From contig NZ_QAIL01000141.1 in the NCBI RefSeq assembly GCF_003061025.1, forward strand, positions 15,059 to 79,058: a stretch of 64,000 nucleotides of DNA, written 5' to 3'. The first letter of the stretch is position 1. Every line of letters starts with the position of its first letter. The translations under genes and the position numbers were made by a program. The DNA comes from Pedobacter sp. HMWF019 (GTDB taxonomy: Bacteria > Bacteroidota > Bacteroidia > Sphingobacteriales > Sphingobacteriaceae). Under the pieces are notes generated by a model. That model was not told the origin of the DNA and ran no database searches. It saw only the letters and a program-made list of their open reading frames with translations. Positions 27,062 through 35,927 of this stretch are shown piece after piece.

Positions 27062-28249
27062 TCATTCCTCAATGGCTTTTACCTTTTTCTTGGAGGCAAG
27101 AAGGCCTATACTCATGATCAAACTTGATCCAAGTACAACCATAAATAAGAATGCGGGTCCTACCTGGGGCATTTTTAACGATGCTGGCAGATTAAAATAA
27201 AGCAGGATACTGATTAAGCCTCTTGGTGCTATAAATGCTTCAGCCCCACTATTATCTTTCCTGAACAGTTTTAAATAGGTAAACCTGATCACGAATATGG
27301 AGCCTAGTATAAATAATCCGTTGGCAATGATGTCAAAATTGTTCAGATCGTAGATATTCATGGTGAAACCAAAGATCACAAAGAAAAATGTCCGTATAAT
27401 AAAGGCACTTTCTGCCGAGAGCTGGTAGAGTTGTGTCAAGTCATTAGAAAGATTCTTATAGATAAATATTCCTCTGAACCAGGCATGTTCTATGGCGTCA
27501 GCATTATTCAGGAACAATCCAAAAGACAAGATGAGTACCAGGGAAGATAAGTGATAAGATTGCCCGATGGCATAGACCAGGATCAGAATGGAAATGATCA
27601 GGAAGAATTTGATATGATGGGATAATTTTCCCATCAGGTAAAGCAATAATATACAGGATATCGCCGAAAAAATAATAATCAGAGCGGTATTCATGGCCAG
27701 TCCTGTAAAAGAAGAGATAGAGATGTTTGGATTGGAAATGGCAAAGTTAAACAGGATAATCCCCAGTATATCTGAAAAAGAGGATTCATAAATAATGAAC
27801 TCTTTGCCTTTACCAGTGAGTGCCGCTGCCGAAGGAATGGCTATGGCAGAACTGATAACGCTAAAAGGAATGGCATTGGTAAAACAAACGTATAATTCTC
27901 TGCCGGTGATCTGATAGATGATAAAGGTAATGATGCTTACTGTGGCAAAGAGAATAACCAGGGCCGAAAGAAAAGCCCCTTTGATCAGTTTGTTTTTGTG
28001 CCGGTCATATTTAAGTTCCAGCGAGCCCTCAAATACGATGAGAATCAAACCAACAGTTCCCAGTGCTGGCAGGATACCCATAAAATTATAGGGATGGACA
28101 TTCAGTTTGTCTACCAGCAGTCTTAAACCAATTCCTAAAAGGAGTAGTAAAAGAACCGAGGGCAGTTTTGTTTTACTTGCTACCAGGTCAAACAGATATG
28201 AAAATATGACCAGGCCGCTTAAAATGATAAGTGTTGTATAGGTGGTCAT
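27062..28249 (-). CDS. Cation:proton antiporter
   Basis: An integral membrane protein of 395 residues with about 11-12 hydrophobic helices, matching the Na+/H+ exchanger superfamily (CPA). Visible features are LGIGLRLLVDKL near the first helices, VFEGSLELKYD and the SSFSDILGIILFNFA helix with the functional Asp position. It is shorter than members with TrkA tails and has no soluble C-terminal domain. The ion transported cannot be read from sequence. Confidence 0.82.
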   Translation of the reverse strand: MTTYTTLIILSGLVIFSYLFDLVASKTKLPSVLLLLLLGIGLRLLVDKLNVHPYNFMGILPALGTVGLILIVFEGSLELKYDRHKNKLIKGAFLSALVILFATVSIITFIIYQITGRELYVCFTNAIPFSVISSAIAIPSAAALTGKGKEFIIYESSFSDILGIILFNFAISNPNISISSFTGLAMNTALIIIFSAISCILLLYLMGKLSHHIKFFLIISILILVYAIGQSYHLSSLVLILSFGLFLNNADAIEHAWFRGIFIYKNLSNDLTQLYQLSAESAFIIRTFFFVIFGFTMNIYDLNNFDIIANGLFILGSIFVIRFTYLKLFRKDNSGAEAFIAPRGLISILLYFNLPASLKMPQVGPAFLFMVVLGSSLIMSIGLLASKKKVKAIEE

Positions 28250-28265
28250 AATTAAGTGCTGTTAG

Positions 28266-28787
28266 TTATTCCTTAAAAAATAGAGCTTTGAGTTCAAGGG
28301 CGTCATTTGCTTTCATTTTTCCGCCAAGAATAAGACGAAGCTGTCTGCGTCGTAAAGCACCTTCAAATAATTCAACTTCATCGGTTGTTTCTGGAACAAG
28401 TTCCGGTACAGGGATCGTTCTGCCACTTTGATCAACCGCGACAAAAGTGTAATAGGCTTCATTGGATTTTACACGGCTTCCTGAAGGAATGTTTTCCGCC
28501 CATACATCCAGACGAACTTCAACAGAGGTATTAAAGGCTCTGGTAACTTTCGCTTCAATTGTAATTACATCTCCAAGCTTTATGGCCTGCTTAAAGGAAA
28601 CGTTGTCTACAGATGCGGTCACGACGATCCGGTTGCAATGTTTTTGTGCGGATATGGCTGCTGCAATATCCATCCAGTGAAGTAATCTTCCCCCCATCAG
28701 ATTGTTTAATGTATTGGTATCGTTTGGCAATACCAGTTCATTCATGATGGTGAATGAATCCTTAGGGGTTTTAACTTTTATACTCAT
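28266..28787 (-). CDS. Acyl-CoA thioesterase, hotdog fold
   Basis: A protein of about 173 residues of the YciA/BFIT-like acyl-CoA thioesterase family. NTLNNLMGGRLLHWMDIAAA carries the conserved Asn/Gly/Asp catalytic region, and VDNVSFKQAIKLGDVI the second hotdog motif. I start at ATG 28787 (MSIKVKTP); the frame remains open upstream for 20 residues, but that stretch does not look like family sequence and overlaps the divergent intergenic region. Confidence 0.88.
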   Translation of the reverse strand: MSIKVKTPKDSFTIMNELVLPNDTNTLNNLMGGRLLHWMDIAAAISAQKHCNRIVVTASVDNVSFKQAIKLGDVITIEAKVTRAFNTSVEVRLDVWAENIPSGSRVKSNEAYYTFVAVDQSGRTIPVPELVPETTDEVELFEGALRRRQLRLILGGKMKANDALELKALFFKE

Positions 28788-28867
28788 AATCTCAGCAAAA
28801 ATAAACAAATTGTGCAACTTCATGTTATGGTATTGCATAAGCATCAAAAAAGCACCACAATTACAGC

Positions 28868-30358
28868 ATGACCAATCAACTATTGATCCAGTATTTTCAC
28901 TGGTATTATAATGAAAATGAACAACTTTGGGAGAAAACTGCGCGGGAAGCCAGAAATTTAAGTGCTCTTGGTGTTACCGGTGCCTGGTTGCCTCCAGCCT
29001 ATAAGGCCACATCAGGCGGATATTCAGTAGGTTACGATTGTTATGATCTGTTTGATCTTGGTGAGTTTGACCAGAAAGGCAGCATACCTACTAAATATGG
29101 TACTAAAGAAACTTATCTTAAGGCAGTTAAAGCCTTAAACGATGCTGGAGTTTCTACGATAGCAGATATGGTCTTTAACCATAAAGCAGGTGCCGATGAG
29201 CTGGAGACTATAAAAGTACGGAAGGTGGATCCGGATAACCGTTTGGAGTTTATTTCTGATGTGATGGACATCGAAGCCTGGACCAAATTTACTTTTCCGG
29301 GAAGAAAGGGTTTGTATTCAGACTTTGTTTGGGACCACCAGTGTTTTAGTGGTATTGACCGTTCTGAGAATCCGCCGGAAGATGGTATTTTTTCCATTCA
29401 AAATGAATATGGAGAAGGTTGGGAAGAGGTACCCTCAACAGAATATGGTAATTATGATTACCTGATGTTCAATGATATTGAATTCAGAAATCCTGCAGTG
29501 CGGGAAGAATTGAAGCGTTGGGGGGAGTGGTATTATGAGACCTGTGGTATGGATGGTTTTAGGCTGGATGCGGTAAAACATATATCTGCTGATTTTCTGA
29601 ATGAATGGCTGGACCATATGAAAAGTACTTTTAAAAGGGAATTTTTTGTTGTAGCTGAAAACTGGATTATAGAAGGTGTGGAAGAACTGGATGCTTACCT
29701 GCAGCGTACAGATGGAAGGATGCAGTTGTTTGATTCTATTCTGCATCATAACCTTTATCTGGCTGGTAAAGAGGGAGAAGATTATGACCTCAGTAAAATC
29801 TTTGAAGGAACATTGGTGGCCTATCATCCGGAATTATCGGTCACTTTTGTAGATAATCATGATTCGCAACCACTTCAGGCGCTGGAATCTTATGTGGATT
29901 TTTGGTTCAGGCCCATGGCTTATGCGTTGATTCTGTTGCGTGAACAGGGAATTCCCTGTTTATTCTATCCTGATCTATATGGTTGTAAGTATACGGATAA
30001 GAATGAAGAGGGGGAGGATGTAGAGGTGGAGCTTGTTGCCCTTGAAGAATTACCTTTACTTTGTCAGATCAGGAAAGAGCGTGCTTTTGGTGTGCAGCGG
30101 GATTATCTTGATTATCCAAGTTGCATTGGCTGGACCAGGGAAGGAGTGGATGAAATGCCCGGCTCAGGTTTTGCAGTGGTGATGAGCAACAGCAACGAGG
30201 GGTTTAAAGATATGGAGATTGGCACGAGGCATGCTGGCCAGGTATTTATAGATGCACTAGGACGTATGGCAGAAGAGGTAGTGATCAATGAAGAAGGATG
30301 GGCACAGTTTGCCTGCATAGCAGGGAACATTTCTGTCTGGATATTGAAAGAGGATTAG
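28868..30358 (+). CDS. Cytoplasmic alpha-amylase (GH13)
   Basis: A 496-residue enzyme without signal peptide, resembling the cytoplasmic AmyS/AmyA group (GH13_5) that hydrolyses alpha-1,4-glucan. All four GH13 blocks are present: DMVFNHK, GFRLDAVKH with nucleophile Asp234, VVAENW with acid/base Glu264, and FVDNHDSQ with Asp332. It probably handles internal maltodextrin or glycogen and is not part of the PUL. Its stop overlaps the end of the convergent plug gene by 4 bp. Confidence 0.93.
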   Translation: MTNQLLIQYFHWYYNENEQLWEKTAREARNLSALGVTGAWLPPAYKATSGGYSVGYDCYDLFDLGEFDQKGSIPTKYGTKETYLKAVKALNDAGVSTIADMVFNHKAGADELETIKVRKVDPDNRLEFISDVMDIEAWTKFTFPGRKGLYSDFVWDHQCFSGIDRSENPPEDGIFSIQNEYGEGWEEVPSTEYGNYDYLMFNDIEFRNPAVREELKRWGEWYYETCGMDGFRLDAVKHISADFLNEWLDHMKSTFKREFFVVAENWIIEGVEELDAYLQRTDGRMQLFDSILHHNLYLAGKEGEDYDLSKIFEGTLVAYHPELSVTFVDNHDSQPLQALESYVDFWFRPMAYALILLREQGIPCLFYPDLYGCKYTDKNEEGEDVEVELVALEELPLLCQIRKERAFGVQRDYLDYPSCIGWTREGVDEMPGSGFAVVMSNSNEGFKDMEIGTRHAGQVFIDALGRMAEEVVINEEGWAQFACIAGNISVWILKED

Positions 30359-31623
30359 CGCTTTACTGAATCTATATTGGTATAGCCAACCAGCTCGTCC
30401 CAGCGGCTACCAGGTCTGCGGTAATAGACAAATACCTGATAAGTATTTTCTGTTTCAAAGAAAGAACCTTCAAAAACAGTATTATTTATTTTACCGGTTT
30501 GTTGGTCTTTCCAGATGTATTTGAAGTCGTATAAACCTTGTTTGACAAGGATATGTCCATAATATCTTCTTTTTCCAGGATCGTAGTTTAATTTATTTTG
30601 TTCTGTAAGATTATAGTTGTTGAATCTTCCAACAACATATACATCACCTTTAGGACTTGGGAGCTGTGTGTTTAAGGTGAATAATACCTGGACATAATCA
30701 CTTTCTGTATTGTCATCTCTCCCGTCCTGGTTCCTGATGAAGAAGTTGCCATTTTCGTCAAACTGACTGGTGTATTTTTGGGTAGTGGCTACAATGTCAG
30801 GGAATAAAATTGCATTGTAGATGCTGTCTTTAAAGATTTGTTGCACATGATCTCCCGGATATCTTAAGCTTCTGAGGTCAAACTTTCTGAATTCGTTTCC
30901 GCCTTTAAAATCATTGGTGGTCACGTCGTTATATATCAAATTATCTGGTTTGACAAATGAGGGTTTGGTATTGATGATGGCTGTTTCCGGATCCAGGTTT
31001 TGCATGACAACCGCCTTAATATCTGTGTACGGGTTTTGTACAGTTAGTCCTTTATGGAAAATAGACAGGTTAAGTTTTTGATTGTAAGGTCTTTCTGGAG
31101 TTTGAAGGCTGGGGGTAATTTCAATTCCTGCATTTACACGGTTATCCGTCACGTAGAACCTTTGTGTAACCACCAGTTTTTTCGGGTCTCCATCTTCATA
31201 GACCTTAAGCAGATAATTACCAGAGATTTTTAATTTGATCTGGTCGTTTGGAAGATTAAGGCTGTAATGGGTGAATTTTTGAAGCGTTGCAAAGGAATAT
31301 TTGTAATCTATAATCCGGTCTTCGGCAAAAGATTCTACATAATCGAGTGTCGATATTCTGGAAGATTTCCAGTCTGAGGTACAATGTTCAACGGAATACC
31401 AATAGTTTTTACTGCCTCCGTTGAGGTCGTCAAAAGAGAAAAGAAGCTGCTCTCCCGATTTCAGGCCGATAACAGGGGCAGATTGTTCTTTTTGTTTATT
31501 ATAACACTGTGTGGTTTTAATTTGAGGTAAATAAACCTTGTTATCATAGACAAGTGTTTGCTGTGCAAGAGCCAACTGGACACTTATCATTAAAAAAAAG
31601 AACAATCTGCCTGTTTTTATCAT
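30355..31623 (-). CDS. Type IX secretion system plug protein (DUF5103)
   Basis: A 422-residue exported protein (signal peptide ending near LALAQ) of the DUF5103 family, recognised by GLKSGEQLLFSFDDL, YWYSVEHCTSDWK and the late FNNYNLTEQNKLNYD. A family member in Flavobacterium johnsoniae binds the SprA translocon and seals its periplasmic side. Its presence fits the T9SS cargo at 15283. The start overlaps the ABC-F stop as ATGA. Confidence 0.87.
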   Translation of the reverse strand: MIKTGRLFFFLMISVQLALAQQTLVYDNKVYLPQIKTTQCYNKQKEQSAPVIGLKSGEQLLFSFDDLNGGSKNYWYSVEHCTSDWKSSRISTLDYVESFAEDRIIDYKYSFATLQKFTHYSLNLPNDQIKLKISGNYLLKVYEDGDPKKLVVTQRFYVTDNRVNAGIEITPSLQTPERPYNQKLNLSIFHKGLTVQNPYTDIKAVVMQNLDPETAIINTKPSFVKPDNLIYNDVTTNDFKGGNEFRKFDLRSLRYPGDHVQQIFKDSIYNAILFPDIVATTQKYTSQFDENGNFFIRNQDGRDDNTESDYVQVLFTLNTQLPSPKGDVYVVGRFNNYNLTEQNKLNYDPGKRRYYGHILVKQGLYDFKYIWKDQQTGKINNTVFEGSFFETENTYQVFVYYRRPGSRWDELVGYTNIDSVKR

Positions 31624-33539
31624 TTGCCTTCCATTTCCATAATTTCAGATGCCAGGTCTTCCCATGTATTTTGTGCAGTGTCGAGCAGGTGCTTGGCATC
31701 CAGATATTTTTTATTGGCTGCAGCTAACTTAACCGGGTCTGCGTAAACCTGGTCGCTGGCCAGTTCTTCTTCAATGTTTTTTACGTTTTTTTCCAGTTCA
31801 GCAATTTCAGTTTCTGCTTTTTGAAGCTGATCATTCAACTTCTTAAGTTGCTGTTGTGTATTTGGTGCTGCTGCTTTCTTTTCCTCAACTTTTGGTTTGG
31901 TTTCTTTCTCTTGTTTATAAGGAATACTTGTAGCCGCCACAGGTGGTCTTTTGGCATTCCATTCTTCGTATTCTGCGTAGGTTCCGGGATACTCTTTAAT
32001 GTCCCTGTCTTCAATGAACCATATTTTGTTGGCTACATTATCCAGGAAGTACCTGTCGTGGGAAACGGCAATGAATGTACCTTCATATTGTGTCAGGGCC
32101 TGGATCAGAATGTTTACAGACTGGATGTCCAGGTGGTTGGTTGGCTCATCCAGAATCAGGAAGTTGGAATCTGTAGTCAGCGATTTTGCTAAAGCTACCC
32201 TTGACTTTTCTCCTCCGGATAATACCCGGATCTTTTTAAATACATCATCACCCGTAAACAGGAAACAACCAAGTATAGAGCGAAGTTCTGTATCGGTATG
32301 TTTAGGTGCAAAGGCCTGCAGTTCTTCCAGAATGGTATTGTCCAGGTGCAGGGATTCCAGCTGGTGCTGGGCAAAGAAAGTGGTGGTCACATTATGACCC
32401 GTTTCACACTTACCATCAAAGCCTTCTGCACCGGCAATGATTCTCAATAAGGTCGATTTACCTTTACCGTTTGCTCCGATAAGTGCAATTTTATCTCCTT
32501 TTTCGATTACGCCCTCTGCATTTTCTAATATATGTACATTCGGATAGCTTTTATTGGCTTCCTCAATCCTAATGACGTGGCGGCCTGAAGGCTTGGTGAA
32601 CTTGAAGCTGAAGTTAACTGTTGGGTTATCATCATCGACATCTTCTACGCGTTCCATTTTGTCGAGGGCTTTCATACGTGACTGGGCCATTTTTGCTTTA
32701 CTGGCTTTGGCTCTAAAGCGTTCAATCAGGCGTTCTTCCTGTTTGATTTTGGCCTGTTGGTTTTTATATTCTCCTTTTTGGATTTCCCCTCTTAATGCTT
32801 TTTCTTCCAGGTAGAATGAATAGTTTCCGGCGTAGGCGGTGAGTTTTCCTTTGCGGGATTCTACAGTACGGTTGACCACTTTATCCAGGAAATACCTATC
32901 ATGAGAAACGATCACAATGGCACCTTCAAAACTCATTAAATAGGTTTCCAGCCATTTAATAGAAGGTAAGTCCATGTGGTTGGTCGGCTCATCCAGTAAG
33001 AGGATGTCTGGGGTTTGCAAGAGGATCTTAGCCAGCATAACGCGCATTCTCCATCCTCCGGAAAAAGTGTTCAGTGGTCTGTGCTGATCTTCGGTGCTAA
33101 AACCAAGACCGGCAAGGATCTCATTGGCCCTATATTCAATATTGTAACCATCCAGGGCTTCGAATTCCTGTTGTTTATCACTTAACTTATTTAAAACGTC
33201 TTCAGAATAGTCTGTTTCAATTTTTTTAAGCAGCGCTTCAATTTCATCATGAAGCTGGTTTTGACGTTCGAACGCTTCCATCGCCACGTGCAGGATGCTA
33301 TGGTGGGAATCGTAAGAAAGAAGATCCTGGTTCAGATAACCTATCTTAAGATCTTTAGACATGGAAATCGAACCTGAAGAAGGTGCGTATTCTCCAACAA
33401 TTATTTTTAAAAGGGTAGATTTTCCGGTTCCATTGGCGCCAATAAGGCCCACTCTGTCCCCGGGTTTAATATGCCAGTTTGCTTCATCATATAAAGCTCT
33501 GGAGCCTATAAGGAATGTTAAGTCGTTTATCGAAATCAT
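31620..33539 (-). CDS. ABC-F family ATPase
   Basis: A soluble 639-residue protein with two ATP-binding cassettes and no membrane part: Walker A GANGTGKS and GANGKGKS, signatures SGGWRMRV and SGGEKSRV, and an interdomain linker with Lys/Arg-rich helices. A charged coiled-coil tail follows (about residues 555-639). The layout fits the Uup/YdiF-like ABC-F subgroup that acts at the ribosome. Antibiotic protection cannot be inferred. It is coupled by a 4-bp overlap to the plug gene. Confidence 0.92.
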   Translation of the reverse strand: MISINDLTFLIGSRALYDEANWHIKPGDRVGLIGANGTGKSTLLKIIVGEYAPSSGSISMSKDLKIGYLNQDLLSYDSHHSILHVAMEAFERQNQLHDEIEALLKKIETDYSEDVLNKLSDKQQEFEALDGYNIEYRANEILAGLGFSTEDQHRPLNTFSGGWRMRVMLAKILLQTPDILLLDEPTNHMDLPSIKWLETYLMSFEGAIVIVSHDRYFLDKVVNRTVESRKGKLTAYAGNYSFYLEEKALRGEIQKGEYKNQQAKIKQEERLIERFRAKASKAKMAQSRMKALDKMERVEDVDDDNPTVNFSFKFTKPSGRHVIRIEEANKSYPNVHILENAEGVIEKGDKIALIGANGKGKSTLLRIIAGAEGFDGKCETGHNVTTTFFAQHQLESLHLDNTILEELQAFAPKHTDTELRSILGCFLFTGDDVFKKIRVLSGGEKSRVALAKSLTTDSNFLILDEPTNHLDIQSVNILIQALTQYEGTFIAVSHDRYFLDNVANKIWFIEDRDIKEYPGTYAEYEEWNAKRPPVAATSIPYKQEKETKPKVEEKKAAAPNTQQQLKKLNDQLQKAETEIAELEKNVKNIEEELASDQVYADPVKLAAANKKYLDAKHLLDTAQNTWEDLASEIMEMEGK

Positions 33540-33649
33540 GTGGCTGCAAAAATACGATTTTTACCTACATTAATTTGTTGTGAGGAGGTAAGAATACGCT
33601 TATTTATAGCTTTTTATTGGCAGATTCTTTAAAAAGTTAACTGAATGGC

Positions 33650-33680
33650 TTTGTGATCGGTAAAAACGTTCCTATCTTCG
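33650..33680 (+). promoter_or_regulatory. pyrD promoter, giving a leaderless or near-leaderless mRNA
   Basis: TTTG at 33650-33653, a 19-bp spacer and TATCTTCG at 33673-33680 fit the Bacteroidetes consensus with one mismatch. The pyrD ATG is only 4 bp past the -7 box, so transcription would begin at or next to the start codon. Confidence 0.55.
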
Positions 33681-33684
33681 CTGC

Positions 33685-34713
33685 ATGTATCGCATAATAA
33701 AACCTGTTTTCTTTCAGTTTGATCCGGAAAAAGTACACCACTTTGTGGTTAAAAGGCTAAAATGGTTTAATGATTATTTTCCTCTTGGGAAAACCATTTT
33801 GAGAAGTAGTTTTGATGTGAATATAAAAGGGCTGGAGCGTGAGGTTTTTGGAATCAAGTTTAAAAACCCTGTTGGATTGGCGGCTGGTTTTGATAAAAAC
33901 GGAGAATATATTGAGGCCTTGAGCAATCTTGGTTTTGGATTTATTGAAGTGGGAACGGTAACACCCATGCCTCAGCCAGGAAATGATAAACCAAGAATGT
34001 TCCGCCTGGAAGAAGATCAGGCGATCATTAACCGGATGGGCTTTAATAATAAAGGTGTTGATACGCTTGCAGAACGATTAAGAATTTTAAAGAAAAAGGA
34101 TTCCAGTATTGTTATTGGTGGAAATATCGGAAAGAATAAAACGACACCTAACGAAGAGGCGGTTAACGACTATATTAAGTGCTTTGACCGTCTTTTTGAT
34201 GTAGTAGATTATTTTGTGGTGAATGTAAGTTCTCCTAATACACCAGGCTTAAGGGAACTCCAGGAAAAGGAACCTTTAACCAATTTGTTGAAAACCTTAC
34301 AGGATCGGAACGCTAAAAATGGTGTAAGCAGACCTATCTTGCTGAAGATTGCTCCGGATCTGACCAATGATCAATTGAATGATATTGTTGAGATTGTACA
34401 AACCACTGGAATAGCTGGTGTGATCGCGACCAATACCACCATTGACAGAAATGGATTATATGCTTCTGAAACGATTACTAAGGAAACAGGAGGTTTAAGT
34501 GGCAAGCCCTTAACCAGCCGCTCTACTGAAGTGATTCGTTATCTTTCGCAGCAATCTAAAGGTTCATTTCCGATCATCGGAGTGGGAGGGATACATTCAC
34601 CGGAAGATGCAAAAGAAAAACTGGATGCGGGTGCTTCTCTGATCCAGCTTTATACCGGTTTTATTTATGAAGGTCCGGGAATCATTAAAAGAATTTGTAA
34701 AGGACTATTGTAA
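33685..34713 (+). CDS. pyrD: Quinone-dependent dihydroorotate dehydrogenase (class 2)
   Basis: A 342-residue enzyme oxidising dihydroorotate to orotate in pyrimidine synthesis, membrane-associated through its N-terminal helices. [31 protein letters not shown] with the class 2 catalytic Ser, and [20 protein letters not shown] (FMN phosphate site) are all present. The extended N-terminus ([18 protein letters not shown]) is the class 2 quinone-binding region. Confidence 0.96.
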   Translation: MYRIIKPVFFQFDPEKVHHFVVKRLKWFNDYFPLGKTILRSSFDVNIKGLEREVFGIKFKNPVGLAAGFDKNGEYIEALSNLGFGFIEVGTVTPMPQPGNDKPRMFRLEEDQAIINRMGFNNKGVDTLAERLRILKKKDSSIVIGGNIGKNKTTPNEEAVNDYIKCFDRLFDVVDYFVVNVSSPNTPGLRELQEKEPLTNLLKTLQDRNAKNGVSRPILLKIAPDLTNDQLNDIVEIVQTTGIAGVIATNTTIDRNGLYASETITKETGGLSGKPLTSRSTEVIRYLSQQSKGSFPIIGVGGIHSPEDAKEKLDAGASLIQLYTGFIYEGPGIIKRICKGLL

Positions 34714-34717
34714 TAGT

Positions 34718-34770
34718 CGCTATCGACAGCCCTTGGCAAAGAACGTTAGGGAGCTGCGGATAACGATAGG
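34718..34770. other. Imperfect long hairpin after pyrD
   Basis: CTATCG (34720-34725) pairs with CGATAG (34764-34769), and inside it CAGCCCT pairs with AGGGAGCTG with one bulge. It lies between the pyrD stop and the terminator. It may be 3' UTR structure or a small RNA; no known family is recognised. Confidence 0.35.
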
Positions 34771-34777
34771 CTTAAAC

Positions 34778-34815
34778 AAAAAAGAGGGTGAATCTTATGA
34801 TTCACCCTCTTTTTT
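34778..34815. terminator. Bidirectional terminator between pyrD and the 58-residue gene
   Basis: Perfect stem AAAAGAGGGTGAATC with GATTCACCCTCTTTT around TTAT, with T-runs on both strands. It serves two convergent units. Confidence 0.88.
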
Positions 34816-34842
34816 GTTTCTTTAGAAGACTTAAAGAACTAC

Positions 34843-35019
34843 TTATGCCTGAGCAGTAAGTTTAGCGATAACAGCGTTATTGATTGCTAATTGATCTTTA
34901 GTAGACTGTTTTGAACGGCTTCCTAATTCAAGATTTGTAGCCAATTTCAAATGTTTTACTTCTAAACGTGAAGTAGTTTTATTTTTTCTGTCTTTTCTTT
35001 TTAATCTTGTAACTGCCAT
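34843..35019 (-). CDS. Conserved 58-residue basic protein
   Basis: A short gene encoding a highly basic protein that begins MAVTRLKRKDRKNKTTSRLE and continues with a helical, Lys/Leu-rich part ending IAKLTAQA. I recall near-identical small proteins across Bacteroidetes, usually annotated hypothetical. The basic, Thr-rich N-terminus would suit RNA or ribosome contact, but that is inference. It starts about 36 nt after the tRNA-Cys gene on the same strand and probably shares its transcript. Confidence 0.8.
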   Translation of the reverse strand: MAVTRLKRKDRKNKTTSRLEVKHLKLATNLELGSRSKQSTKDQLAINNAVIAKLTAQA

Positions 35020-35054
35020 GGTTGTAACCTTTATGTTTTTAATTTAAATAAATC

Positions 35055-35128
35055 TGGAGGTCGAGAGCGGATTCGAACCGCTGTACGAGGTTTTGCAGAC
35101 CTCTGCCTAGCCACTCGGCCACTCGACC
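35055..35128 (-). tRNA. tRNA-Cys (GCA)
   Basis: A complete cloverleaf of 71 nt plus encoded CCA (35055-35057). Acceptor stem GGTCGAG/CTCGACC, discriminator U (the Cys identity base), anticodon loop CTGCAAA with GCA, and T-arm TTCGAAT are all in place. Confidence 0.95.
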
Positions 35129-35146
35129 CTGTTAAATTTCAGGTTG

Positions 35147-35176
35147 CAAAAATAGCAATTATAAGTTAGTATGCAA
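35147..35176 (-). promoter_or_regulatory. Promoter of the tRNA-Cys/small protein unit
   Basis: On the minus strand TTG, a 19-bp spacer, then TATTTTTG, a perfect match to the Bacteroidetes consensus. The -7 box lies 18 nt before the tRNA 5' end. Confidence 0.65.
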
Positions 35177-35177
35177 T

Positions 35178-35927
35178 TTATTTCTTAAAATTTCTTGAAA
35201 TATCTGAGCATAAAATCCCAGCAGAAATCGCAACATTCAAAGACTCAGCTAGTCCCACTCTTGGAATCGTAACAGGAAATTGAATAAATTTTTTCACTTC
35301 CGTTGTAATTCCTTGTCCTTCGTTTCCTAAAATGAGAATTCCTTCGTTTCCCCATTCCATTTCATAGCTGCTTTTACCCTCCAGTAATGCGCCAAATATA
35401 GGAATATTTACCTTTTCCAGCAACTCAGAAACGTTTTGATAAAAAATATTTACCCGACAGAGCGAACCCATTGTTGCCTGTATAGTTTTTGGATTGTAAA
35501 CTTCAACCGTATTTAAAGAACAAATCACATTTTTAAAACCAAACCAATCCGCTGTTCTGATGATGGTTCCCAGGTTTCCCGGATCTTGTACACCATCTAG
35601 CAAGATGGAAAATGTATTTTGTAGCACTTTGTCATTTACTGGCACACTTTTGGGTATGTGGACCAGTGCCAGTATGCCTTGGGGAGCTTGTAAAGTACTA
35701 ATCTTGTCCAGTTCGGCATTGTTTACTTCAAATAACTTTATATTTGAAGGTAAATTGGGCAGTAAAGACTTATATTCAGCAAGATAATAAATGCTGTGTA
35801 TATGGTAAGCTGATGGAACGAACTCTATTATTGATTTTATGCCTTCAATAATAAAAATTCCATTTTCTTTACGGAACTTTTTTTGATGTAATGATTTAAT
35901 AAAACCTATCTGTGATTTTGAAAGCAT
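35178..35927 (-). CDS. TrmH/SpoU family RNA 2'-O-methyltransferase
   Basis: A 249-residue SPOUT-fold methyltransferase with a small N-terminal substrate-binding domain. Motif 1 is DPGNLGTIIRTADWFG, motif 2 ILGNEGQGI and motif 3 IPRVGLAESLNVAISAGI, forming the trefoil-knot AdoMet site. The target nucleotide (rRNA or tRNA) is not evident. It overlaps the start of the divergent TamL-like gene by 16 bp. Confidence 0.92.
   Translation of the reverse strand: MLSKSQIGFIKSLHQKKFRKENGIFIIEGIKSIIEFVPSAYHIHSIYYLAEYKSLLPNLPSNIKLFEVNNAELDKISTLQAPQGILALVHIPKSVPVNDKVLQNTFSILLDGVQDPGNLGTIIRTADWFGFKNVICSLNTVEVYNPKTIQATMGSLCRVNIFYQNVSELLEKVNIPIFGALLEGKSSYEMEWGNEGILILGNEGQGITTEVKKFIQFPVTIPRVGLAESLNVAISAGILCSDISRNFKK

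Noticed and set aside
31620-33539. ABC-F protein as antibiotic resistance factor
   Set aside because: Its layout and tail fit the housekeeping Uup/YdiF-like group; nothing in the sequence or context supports resistance.
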